A stretch of DNA of 64,000 bases from Ciona savignyi (Eukaryota > Chordata > Ascidiacea > Phlebobranchia > Cionidae): assembly GCA_000149265.1 (NCBI GenBank), contig CH003340.1:278359-342358 (forward strand), read 5' to 3'. A program made the translations under genes and the position numbers. This document shows positions 10,682 through 21,418 of this stretch, piece after piece (within the stretch, counting starts at the first letter, position 1; every line of letters begins with the position of its first letter). The notes under the pieces are model-generated. The model did no database searches. It was not told where the DNA came from and saw only the letters and a program-made list of their open reading frames with translations.

Positions 10682-12850
10682 ATGGTTGCAGCAGAAGTTG
10701 CTCTGCTGATTAATGTTGTGTTTTCTGTGATCGGATATTTTCTGACTATTAAGCTTATTCCGTCATTCTCTGAGCATTTTATTGTCGCCAATCTGTATGG
10801 AAGAGATTTAAACAAAAAGTCAGATAAAAAAGTACCAGAAGCGCTTGGCGTAATTTGTGGTGCAATTTTTCTCGTGTGCATGTTTTTCTTTATTCCAATA
10901 CCCGTTTGTAAATTCCACATTGGATGGGAAGAATCACCTTAACTTTGATCACAGGTGAGGCTTAAATTATTCTTATGTTGACGTAGCCTAACCGACCTAT
11001 CTATTATTGCAAAAAAGTGTTAAATTAAGTGTAAAACCATGTCTGGTTGATGGTACAATATCACATTTAATTTGACTATCCCAAAAACCTAGGTATCACC
11101 ATGGTAATTTAAAGTTATGCCTTTGCCATTCATACAGTTAAATATCTACATTTTTAAGTCAGTTAAAGAACACTAAACTTTTATTAACTTATCAGCATAC
11201 TGTACCGGTATAATTTATTCAACTGTAATCGATTTGCTACTTTACTTTATTGATAACTTACTGTATACATGCAGGGAATTCATCCAATTCATTGGTGCTC
11301 TGTTATCAATTTGTTGTATGATATTTCTTGGATTTGCCGATGATGTACTGAATTTAAAATGGAGACACAAACTCACGTTACCAACTGTTGCTTCTCTTCC
11401 TCTATTAATGGTCTATTACACCAATATCAGTAACACAACTATCATATTGCCAAAGCCATTTCGTTATATAGTTGGGAGTGAATTCGACCTAGGTAAGCTA
11501 CTGATCTAGTACTTTCAATTGATATACATTCTGTAATGTTAATTGCTGTCTTATAAGATATCCACTTTTTTTTGTATTATTATCATTAGGCTATCTACTT
11601 ATTTTAAGTAATAATTTTGTAAAAAAATCTTTATCTATCACTGTAGTCTTTTAACACATTTTTCTCCTTTTTTATAAATATTTTTATATTTTTTTTCAAT
11701 GCACTTTTATTTAGATGCAAGGTATTTTTTAAAGTATGCTAGAATAGATGTTAAAATTTTAGATTTGAAAATGGTATTCTTTAATTAAAGAATAGTTTAC
11801 TAGCAATGTATATATTATAGGTCTCCTGTATTATTTATACATGGGTATGCTTGCTGTTTTTTGTACCAATGCAATCAACATTTTATCTGGAATAAATGGG
11901 TTAGAAGTCGGACAATCGGTTATCATCTGTATCTCAATCATTTTGCACAACCTGGTTGAACTGTCTGGTCCTGTTGCAGCCTACCACAGATTCTCATTAT
12001 ATTTCATGATGCCTTTCTTGGGCACCACATTAGGACTCTTGCGATTTAACTGGTAAGATTGTAGCGTAGTGCATGTTTCACATTTACTCTTGTTTTGTTT
12101 GTTTTTGTCTCACAGGTATCCATCAAAAGTATTTGTTGGCGATACATTCTGTTATTTCGCTGGTATGACCTTTGCAGTTGTTGGCATACTTGGTCATTTC
12201 AGCAAGACTATGATCTTGTTCTTTATTCCACAAGTTCTTAATTTTCTCTATTCAACACCACAATTATTTCGATTAGTCCCATGCCCTAGACATCGACTAC
12301 CAAAGTAAGTTACACTTTCATTTAATTGTTAACCTTTCATGTTTTTATGCAATTATTGTTTTTTTTCATCGCCATTAAAAATATATAAATTATTTAGCCC
12401 TTTTATGTAAATATATATATACTTACAATATGATTTGTTTTGATTTTAACGGGCTAAACATATGAAAATGTTTCGAAAATCTGCCTTATTTCTTTACAAA
12501 ATGTTCAAACCATAGTCGTTACAATTATGTAATACATTTCTAGATTTAACCCAGAAACCGGACTGGTTGGTATGAGCAAAGCACGGTTTAAACCTTCGGA
12601 AATGCATATCCTGGGTAGTTTCATTATACATATTGCTGAGTTTGCATGTGTGGTTGATGTTAAACGTGGTCTAGGTGAAGATAGCCAGTACATGGAAATT
12701 AACAATCTCACTCTTAACAATTTTCTGCTTAAAATTTTAGGCCCAACAAAAGAACAGTCATTGACAATAATACTCTTATGTATACAAGCAGTCTGTACTG
12801 CAGTGGCTTTTTTTATTCGTTATTATGTAAGTACTTTCTTTTATGATTAA
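10682..12850 (+). CDS. DPAGT1: UDP-GlcNAc--dolichyl-phosphate GlcNAc-1-phosphotransferase
   Basis: ER membrane enzyme that starts N-glycan precursor synthesis by transferring GlcNAc-1-P to dolichyl phosphate. Five exons: 10682-10954, 11275-11492, 11821-12052, 12116-12304 and 12544-12850, with all junction phases matching. Diagnostic blocks are [75 protein letters not shown] and the C-terminal [11 protein letters not shown]. About ten hydrophobic segments are present. Length after correction is about 405 residues (human 408). Near the end of exon 1 the frame breaks: the C run at 10901-10903 has one base too many. Dropping it gives [19 protein letters not shown] and then [13 protein letters not shown], which aligns with the family and joins exon 2 in frame. 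A poly(A) signal lies near 13034. Confidence 0.93.
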
Positions 12851-13110
12851 GTTGATTGGGTTTTCGTGTTTGAAACCATGTCTAAAAAAATGACTGTAAT
12901 ACCTTTCAAAAACTACTTTTTAATGAAAGTTTTTACCTGTTTCTTTGCAAATCACAGTGAGATTAACTGTATGTTTCACAGCCTGATGATGTTGTTTTCT
13001 TTCAAACATGTGTAAATATTATTTAAATCCTATAATAAACATTGTTTAAATTCATGATTGAAATATATATATCATATTCAGTTTTTTTGTGTGGTACATC
13101 CAGGGTAAAT

Positions 13111-13226
13111 GGGATAGGATATTCATGTTTATCCCCGTGAATGGGGAAACCAAGAGGGTTAACACACGGGCAATCGCCAAATCACCTTGCGCCCACCGTC
13201 GGTTTACCGTAGCTATTGCAGTGTGT
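13111..13226 (-). mobile_element. SINE-A 3' half
   Basis: From the TATCC tail to the 'gcagtgtgttttgta' block only; the tRNA-like head is absent. Confidence 0.8.
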
Positions 13227-13242
13227 TTTGTATTTATTAGCA

Positions 13243-13527
13243 TAGGATAGGATTTTCATGTTTATCCCCGTAAATGAAAAAAAACATGGGAGTTAACACA
13301 CGGGCAATCGTCAGATTACCTCGCGCCCATCGTAGGTTAACCGGAGGTATTGCAGTGTGTTGTGTGATTCAAATGTTCCCTGTAAATTTGGTAGAACCCA
13401 CTAATCCGCTGGGTGTCCGTTTAGTGCCTTACCCAAGGACACAACCGACTCGCTAGCGACCAGTATTGGATCTACAACCTTTCAGTTGAAAGGCGTCGCA
13501 CTTAACCGCCAGACTAACCGGTCGGGA
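13243..13527 (-). mobile_element. SINE-A, near full length
   Basis: Complete from the TATCC tail to the tRNA-like head 'ccagactaaccggtcgg'. It directly follows the half copy at 13111-13226 in the same orientation. Confidence 0.88.
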
Positions 13528-13587
13528 ACGACGGCCACACCTGGTATTTTGTTATTAGCCTTTAATTTAGAAGAAGCTATCATAGTA

Positions 13588-13697
13588 CTGGGTTCATGCA
13601 ATATCTGCTAAAAGCCTTGTCCAAACAAGGGCACCACTGACTAACGTGCAACCCTTTGGCTAAAAGGCGATAAATTAACAAGGCTAATCGGTCATTA
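13588..13697 (-). mobile_element. SINE-A 5' (head) fragment
   Basis: Decayed head region: 'gttcatgcaatatctgct', 'gccttgtccaaacaaggg', 'aaggctaatcggtc'. Confidence 0.6.
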
Positions 13698-14058
13698 TTA
13701 ACTTTCAAATAGTTTGTTACATTTATTTATGCTGTGATATAAACTTTATTTCTACTAAGTGTTAGCCAGTACTGGCAGAAGTGCAAAGCGCTAAACGAGA
13801 AAAAACACGAAAGTGGCAACTAATACAAATCGGTAGAAATATCGAAGTGCAAAAACTGTACAATGGTAAGGCGACATGATAGCTAACAACCGGTTCATGA
13901 GAATTACTAAGTAGATGCTCTGAAGTTTCAGAAGGAGGTAGGGCCCGTTTGTGGTTATTTTACTTAATGATATTATGGATGGAATATAAGCAGTGTTTGT
14001 AAAAAAGATTGAACTAAGTTCGCAGCACCGTCTAAAGTAAGTGGATACTGCAAAGAGT

Positions 14059-17000
14059 TCAATTTTCGTCGTCGTCGTCCGCTTGACCGTCGGCACCAGA
14101 AATGTCGCTTCTCCCAGCAGCTCCGACCTTCCCGGCGAGTAAACTTTGCATCACGTTCACCAGCATCCGCATCTCGTCTTCCCTGGCGTGGAGCTCCAAG
14201 TTGTCTCGGGTAGTTTTCTTGTTCTCTACCAGCATTCCTTCGTTCACGGACCTGAAGCGGTCGTTCTCCCCCCTCATTGAGAGGTTGTTGTCGCGAAGCT
14301 TCAAATTCTCGCATCGCACCTCTTGGTTTTCGTCTCTAAGTGCTTGGTTCTCACCACGTAACTACGGGAAAATACGGTTAACCTTTGGTTAATCCGTAAA
14401 AACAACCTCACAACTTGCAAAAGGCATTTTTTATTCATATTGATAATCAAAAATTGCTTTATATTTTGTCTAGTATAAAGCACTACTCGCATACCATTAC
14501 ATTCTTACCTTTATATTCTCACTTCTCATATCACCAGCCTCGTCACGTAGTTTAATGTTATCTCCCCGCACTTTCTGGTTCTCCGACCTCAAAGCTCCAT
14601 TCTCGTTTCTCAGATCTTGGTTTTCCAATCGAAGCTTTTTGTTCTCATCTCTGAGTTTTGAATTCTCCCCCCGGAGATGGTCATTTTCCTCTCTTGTTTT
14701 GGTGTTTTCTCCCCGAAGTTCTTGATTGTCACCTCTGCAGAACAGGAATAAGTTAAGTTTTAGATTATTCAATGTTTTGCCCCAGTATTAAAAAATGGCA
14801 AACGAATCAAATCACGACACAGAAACAGGAAAAGACGACAAAACGAACAGTAGTTAAAACACGTCATTTAAAAAGGATATAATTGAATAAGTATAGCGGA
14901 CGTGGCCGCTAAACCTAAGCGAAAAATAATAATGTACAAACAAAATTTAATTAAATCCAAACGATATATAGAGCCCTGAAAACGAGTGCGTGGTAAAGCG
15001 ATACCAGTACAGTGAAAAAAAGCAAACGACCCCAAAAATATCAAAAATGAATATGTTTACAACTCAACATTATTTAAATGTAACAAACTGGTTGAAAGTT
15101 GATAATTAAATGGGCTATAGGTTCAATTTGGATAACTTTGATGCTATAGGCTATGTAAAAAATGGAATTTTGATATATTATTAAGCAATATTACTTTCCT
15201 TCGGTTAGCGCAACCGATTCACATAGAGCATGTGATTTAAATAAAAATGGACCACAAAGGACGAGCCGGTCAAGTGTTCGAAACAAGGTCTGAATGGAGT
15301 GACTTAAAAGATTTTCGCTATAAATCACAATATGAACAGTTGTGTCGCCGAATGATTAACGCAACCGATACCGCTCCCTATTTTTAAACGTTTTTTTTGT
15401 GACGAGCCCAACATGGGTTCTAAACTTAGCAAGGTAAAAAAATCACAATATGTTTCACCTGCACATATCACCATCGGTTCTGAGTTTGTCAATGTCGCTC
15501 TTGAGATTTGCATTATCACAACTGATATTCACATTTTCGTCTTTCAAACGTTTTACGTCACGTTCTAGCTCAATAATGGTTTCCATGGAAGCATCTCTCT
15601 CGGAAGTGAGGTTTTGGATTTTTCTTATAAGCTGTAAAGTCGTTGTTTAGATTTGATTTATACTAGACTGTTAACTTACATCTATTCGTTCTTCTTCACC
15701 GTCCAAATAACGCCGAATGTAATCAATGGCCACCTCTTTGGCGATTCTGCGAGATCTCTGAGGTGGAAATCATAATTTTAAAAAATGTTTTCAAACTGTT
15801 TATGGATTAAAATGCCGTTTTTTTCTACCACAAGCCCATATATAAGTTGGTATATTAAAATCACTACGGCTAACAAATAAGTATTTTAACACAAAATCCC
15901 GGTACATAAAGCGATGCGGTGATACCCCAAAAACCCCAGTTTTTGTTCAGCATATTAAACGTGTGGGTCAAGCAAAATCCGTTAAGTGCCGCAACTAGCT
16001 AGTTTTAATATCACAACCGTGCGATTGGCTGTAAACTAAGCTTTCCAACCCAACATATGTAAGGTCGTACCGGTGGGCTGTGAATGCCTGAGTCCATTTC
16101 CTCCTTTATCACCCGCCTGTTCCACTCCATTTTCGCAGCAGTGCTGTATTGGAGTTGTTTAATCCTGTCTGGGTCGGTGAGAAACAACATGACGTCATCA
16201 TCGTTTCTGAAAAAGGTAAAGTGAGCAACGGTTATTATAGAGTATACGGTATGCATGGGTTATCTCGGAAATAAAAACACAACATGGGTAGTGGTAATAT
16301 TGCCTTTGCTGGGAAACCTTAGCTAGTAGAGTGCAATGTGTATGATCGGAACGGTCCTACGGTTTTAGTCACCTTCAACCTATTAATCCCAAGAGTTCAG
16401 GCAATGTCCGCTTAAATGCTTTGACCAAGATCAACTTTGCGGCTGTCTGTAGACCGCAAGTACTTGTACCGTTTGAGCAAACCGACCAAAATAATCCCGC
16501 TAAAATTAATAATTCATAAGCGCGATTTAAAATGTGTAGTTTGAAATTCCAAAACCAGTCACAATACGACGAGCTCAAATTTGTCATCAAATAAATTTAC
16601 TTCAATGTTAGAAAAATGGTCGACAAACAAACAATTGTTTACACAACAAACCTGTATTGGATCCTAAGTACGCTCAGAATATCAGTAAGAGCACAATCCC
16701 AACTTTGGTGGGTTGGGCTGCTGCTACTGTGGTAAGCGGTTAATGCTGATGAGGTCATACTTCTTGGACTTAAGCTGGTTGAACTCGGTTGATATTCTCT
16801 AAAATTTAGTAATTGGTATTTGAATTATTCTCGTTGTTAGTTATAGCTTCACTCATTTAAGGCCAATTCAAACAATTTTTTAGTACTACAGGTTACCATC
16901 AACACGCAATAAACGAATTAGTTGTATTATTAACAAGCATGTTTGACAAATGACTTTGACGCGTGATACTTACATAGACCTATATGCAATTCGTGTAGTC

Positions 17001-17160
17001 TACGCGCTGGAAGCGAAATTTTGAGTTAAAATTGTGTATTTTGGACTTACTTTATACTGTTGTTGGGGCTATCCGTAAACGATCTATGGGCGTCCCAGCG
17101 CTGTTTATCGCGGTTTTGGTCGAACCTCATACTCATTATAGCAAGTAAAATACTACGCAT
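14059..17160 (-). CDS. Unrecognised coiled-coil protein with LRxEN heptads
   Basis: Seven exons on the minus strand: 17160/17136-17051, 16798-16652, 16206-16071, 15757-15680, 15631-15459, 14734-14509 and 14361-14059. All have AG/GT boundaries and matching phases. Total is 382 residues from the ATG at 17136, or 390 from 17160; the 17136 ATG has the better -3 base (A). The N-terminus is Ser/Thr-rich, followed by a mixed region (DVMLFLTDPDRIKQLQY; RSRRIAKEVAIDYIRRYLDG). The second half is almost pure heptads of the form LRxENxx (such as LRGENSKLRDENKKLRLEN). This fits a long parallel coiled coil with Leu at one core position and Asn in a recurring position. The C-terminus is acidic (DGQADDDDEN). 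I do not recognise the family; a cytoskeletal or centrosomal role would be a guess. A possible poly(A) signal lies near 13748 on this strand. Confidence 0.8.
14805..14925 (+). repeat. Dispersed repeat C, copy 2
   Basis: Related to 4375-4490: 'acagtagttaaaacacgtc' and then 'cggacgtggccgctaaacc' at similar spacing. It lies in intron 5 of the coiled-coil gene. Confidence 0.45.
15185..15310 (+). mobile_element. SINE-B copy, decayed
   Basis: Retains 'ggttagcgcaaccgat', 'gacgagccggtcaagtgtt' and 'cgaaacaaggtc', matching the family order. Confidence 0.4.
15335..15440 (+). mobile_element. SINE-B copy
   Basis: Contains 'cgccgaatgattaacgcaac', 'gacgagcccaacatgggttc' and 'aaggtaaaaaaatc', in family order. 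It ends just before exon 5 of the coiled-coil gene. Confidence 0.6.
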
Positions 17161-17784
17161 GCAATGGTTAAAATAGTTAGTTCAAGTTAGCAGCTGCCTT
17201 CTTATCTATTTTCCACTGTTTTCTTAGTCTGAAATGGCTAAATTTCACTGTCAGCTTTTCCTTCAAAGACACGCGACGTATTTTTTGTAGCACCTCTATT
17301 CAGCCAAGAATGTAATTTCGTTTATCGAGTGTAAGAGAGCACAATGGCACTTACGGGCCGGCGTCTTAATTTACCAGTCTTCCATTGGCTAAAAATCGAT
17401 CTAAAATGTCTCCTTAATCCTATTATTTGCAATTTGACCATAATCGGTTTCTTTTGTGTTTTTCGAAGTAAATTTAGTTGTCCTGAGCTACTTCGATTAC
17501 TTACAGTCTTACACGAGCCACCATTAACATATATGCACGAAACTAGTTAAAGAGCTCAACAATACCCTTAAGCGGATTTAGTAAATATAGTTATGTTACA
17601 AATGCCTCGGTAGCCTAAGTACCTCTCGTTGCGTACTGAGTTGGTCAGCTGTAGAGATGTTGCTGTAGCATCGCCGCGATACTATGACATATAGAAATAT
17701 TTTTATATCACATAGACTTACATGGGCTAAATATTTTCCATAATTTTCCCTATCATAGCAAACGGGAAACTAGAAAATAATTAC

Positions 17785-17933
17785 CTGTCGCTCCTCAACC
17801 ATTGCGTTATAAAATTTTTGATCGGTATTTAGTCTGTTAGACCCTGACATCGGTTCACAAATGAAAATTTACTTTCTGCTGGACAATCTTACCGTCTGTC
17901 CTTCGACTGACTTTGTAGGCGCATTGTACTGCC
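17785..17933 (-). other. Two possible small coding exons, unassigned
   Basis: A segment at about 17933-17892 has a good acceptor (tttcttttgcag) and donor (gtaaga). A second at 17845-17785 ends at a gtaatt donor. One frame joins them across a roughly 46-bp intron (ending TDQKFYNAMVEERQ). Alternatively the second segment begins at its own ATG (17850, MSGSNRLNTDQKF). I could not connect it to either neighbour; it may be 5' exons of the coiled-coil gene or chance. Confidence 0.3.
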
Positions 17934-18464
17934 TGCAAAAGAAAACTATACGACTGCTGTTTGGTGCTATACAGAGGAGCGAATCTGGGAAGTTTATTTT
18001 GAAATAAATATTCAATTTATCTTTCACATACATTTGTTTTGCAAACGCCGGTGTACATATCGTCACAAAGTCCTTTGTTTTTCGTTCTGTTTGAGTGTTT
18101 TATTTGCGTTTCTTCAGTCCGTGGTTAAAAGTTAAGACGCAAGACAAAATTAATAAATGACATATTTATATCAGTCACACATATATACACACAGTATGTA
18201 GCGTTTTCTAAGTATGAATTATAATACGACTGCTCAGTATGTTTAACTTAAACATAATATTTTTAGGTACTCACCTAATAATTCTAGCGAATATGACTTG
18301 CGATATATGTGTCCACTGTAAGCTAATGTCGACTGGTAGTTTTAGTTAGGTGTGCGGGATTATAACACAAGCGTCCATGGGCTGGATCTGCTTAGCGTAT
18401 CCAAGCTGATACCACTTGTTTTAGGTCAAAGGAGCGGTCGGATTTCACCCAATTAAAAGGTGGA

Positions 18465-18698
18465 TTAAAGCCAGGACAATAAGATTCCTGTGGCGATAGA
18501 AATGTAACAAGGTTTGACACTGTTTAAAAGGAATCCGACAAACGTCGCCAAGGCTACGACGATCTTTATAACAAGTGTATCAGATGAAATATAGTTGACT
18601 AATGAAAAGGTCATCCTTGTGTTTAGTAAACCACGAAGGTCGGTGAAATACTCCATACCCTGACACATGCGTTGAAATTCCAAATGAATGCCGCACAT
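18465..18698 (-). other. Open frame with hydrophobic C-terminus, unassigned
   Basis: A 77-codon frame starting at an ATG. It has a polar N-terminal half and a hydrophobic second half (IKIVVALATFVGFLLNSV, then ISIATGILLSWL). It lies 460 bp beyond the stop of the giant matrix gene on the same strand. It could be an alternative 3' exon adding a membrane anchor, an independent small gene, or noise. No splice acceptor is convincing. Confidence 0.25.
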
Positions 18699-19029
18699 TC
18701 CAATACATTGTCTATATTAACTAACGTAACTCGTATTTAACTCTTTGATATTAACCGAACGTGATGATTTTGAAATGCGTCGTGCTACAATCTAGGCTTT
18801 TTTAGAAATACATAAAAACAATTGTATGAAAATTTAATGGCTTTAATTTCTTGCTTGTAAAATATTTGTTTTGCAGAAAACACTGGGCATAACTTACAAT
18901 AGCATGATAAATACACGGAGGCCACGAAATACAGTTTATAGCGCGTGAATATGAAATTCAATGGTGTACTGACAACTCACGAAGTACATATATAGAAAAC
19001 AGGCGATATCGAAAGAGATCTATATCAGC

Positions 19030-19150
19030 ACACTAATAAAAAAGCAGAAATAAATTAAAAATACAAAAGGCTTTATTGTAAAAATCAAGAATAAATAAAA
19101 AATACAGAAAGCTATATTGTAAAAAGCAGAAATAAATTAAAAATAGAAGC
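19030..19150. repeat. AT-rich tandem repeat covering the 3' end of the giant gene
   Basis: About 2.5 imperfect units of roughly 50 bp ('agcagaaataaattaaaaat' type). On the minus strand, 'caataaag' near 19072 is a plausible poly(A) signal about 80 bp past the stop at 19158. Confidence 0.55.
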
Positions 19151-19157
19151 TACTGTT

Positions 19158-21418
19158 TTACAAAGTTGACAGTTTGCAAATGTACTCTACAACACGTTGT
19201 GCAAGCGAGAAATCAAGGTCACTGAAGTTGTCCACTCTCAGGACTGCGTCACCGGACAAGGTCACGTGTTTGTCACGCATGGATGATCCAAGACCGATGG
19301 TGACAACATTGGCATGCGCGCTCCTCATACTTCGGCGCCAAAATTCTAGTTCCTCCTTTGTGGTGCTACTTCGAGAACCTTTAGCGAGTATAATTTATTG
19401 AAAAATAAAAACTACATTTTGCAAGTTAAAAACTTGTTAGAGATTCGACAGGGTTAGCCTTGGTTGCTCGATTGAGTGTGAACTTATGGGCTAACTGAAC
19501 AGATGGGTGTGGAAATACTTTAATTATTACCAATCCCTAATCCACCGAAACGACATTGAACCCGATAATTAAATGGGTTGAATAAAAACTGAAGCAAAAC
19601 TTTTATCATCGTACTTTACACACGACAATATCTTTGGTAACCAGACCTTGTGCACAAGGAATTCTGACTTTTCCTGTTCTTTTTAAAATCGAAACCGTTC
19701 ACACATAATCGAACATTAACAAGCAAATTGGTAAAAATAAAAGAACTCGCTTACCGGTAAGTAAGACGACAAGTCCCGGATATTCAGTCCTTCTTCCCAG
19801 AAGTGGATGAAACTCAACATAACGAACAAGTGAGAGAACTTCGTTCAAATTTTGGCCTGCTCCTGTATATTTAAAGCGATTGAATTAAAGCAAGCAAAAG
19901 CGTCAATATTTGGTCAGACCGCGTTTAATTTTTTGGTCGGTTAGTTCGTTGCCTTACAGCCGAAACGTTACAGGATTGAAACTGGTCACTAGCAAGTCTG
20001 TTTTGTCCTGGACAATGCATTTAACGGACATCTCCAGAAACCATCGTAATAATGGGTTACACTAAAACTAAACAAACTGTTAAATAATATGCAACACACT
20101 GTAATAGCATCGGTAGCCGACGGAGGTCGTAAGGTAATCTGACGATATCTCGCGTGATAACTCCTCCGTTTTCTCATTAATAGGGATAAAACAAGATTGT
20201 CGTATTCTTAAATAACAACGCTGAATAATGCTTACCCATAGAATCAATGCTTTTTAGCGCGGGGGCTAAGTTCGTTAAATTTGTTCCTTGGTTTAGATGC
20301 AGAACAGACTTTGCTTCTTTTGAAAATTGCACGATGCCTATTCTGGTTGCTGAAATTAAGGGATTATCGCATACATCTAGACAACGTTACTTAAAACTAA
20401 CCATTTGTAGAAATTGGGAACTGTACTGAAATGGTGTGAATGAAATCTCGAATGTGCTGTAGAACGGATTCGGAGGTGGTTCTCGTATCAACGGCAAATA
20501 CTATGTCAAAGGCTCCATTTTCTAAGCACATTTCTGCAAACAAAAACGGGTTCGAAGCAGCCTGACACTAAATTTAAAAAAAACAGACATCCGCATTTTT
20601 ACCACTATTCGTGTATTTTCGTAGCGGTGATCTTCGTAGCACCACATCTCGGGCGAGGTTAGGTTCCTTCGGGCATATTTGGTTGGTGAGAACCGAAATT
20701 TGACTTTCCAATTGACTCACTGAACTAATATTAATGATTTTTGCTGTTCGCAGTGCCTGTAAACTGGAGCTGTTCGTCAAAGACACGTGTTGCCCTGCAT
20801 AGAATGTTTTCCAGTTAAAAGTCACTTTTCAAAACGCAACACGACTTACCGATGTTGATAAAAGTTAAATCAATGCCACGAGAATGGTAGGTAAGCAGCT
20901 CGTTAAAAATAACGTCATGAGAAGGTCCAGAAAGGATGACGACCACCGAAGTGGGCACGCTGTCACGTGATTTCCCTTGTGACGGAATAATAAACCGTTC
21001 TCGAATCCAACGTAGCGCGGACGCTTGCAAAAGATGAATAAGCAACTAGACTTAGAAAGTTGCAGCATTATTTAAAAGCTTACCAAGACGCCTCTTAGAA
21101 TTTCGAACAGGTCCGTAACGCCGTGTTCTGCTAAGAGCTCTTTCAATGGAGTCGAAATTGCGACCATTGCGAAGCCAGACACTCTTAAAGGCTCTGCTAT
21201 AAAAAGTGGCGGCTCCAACCTGAAAAATAAGATAACATTAACGTTGCATCATGATATATCGCTTTGAAAGTTTACCTGTACATCTCCAGATTCGAAATTA
21301 AGTGGAAACGAAAAGTTTTTCACGAAATCCAACATCGAATTGTAAATTTCCACCTCGCTGGTTCTGTCCACCAAGAAAACTACGTCATGCGGTTGACACG
21401 TCACCGGCTCAACCATGG
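19158..21418 (-). CDS. Giant gene, exons 39-46: two von Willebrand factor A domains and stop
   Basis: Exons 21418-21276, 21219-21084, 21023-20850, 20794-20603, 20533-20402, 20349-20236, 19862-19755 and 19378-19158. All phases match; the stop TAA is at 19160-19158. VWA 1 runs from [19 protein letters not shown], through [16 protein letters not shown] and [12 protein letters not shown], to [12 protein letters not shown] 2 runs from [14 protein letters not shown], through [16 protein letters not shown] and [10 protein letters not shown], to [14 protein letters not shown]. The metal-ion site D-x-S-x-S is degenerate in both (DRTSE, DTRTT), so classical MIDAS-dependent binding is doubtful. VWA domains usually mediate protein contacts in matrix proteins. 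Confidence 0.83.
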
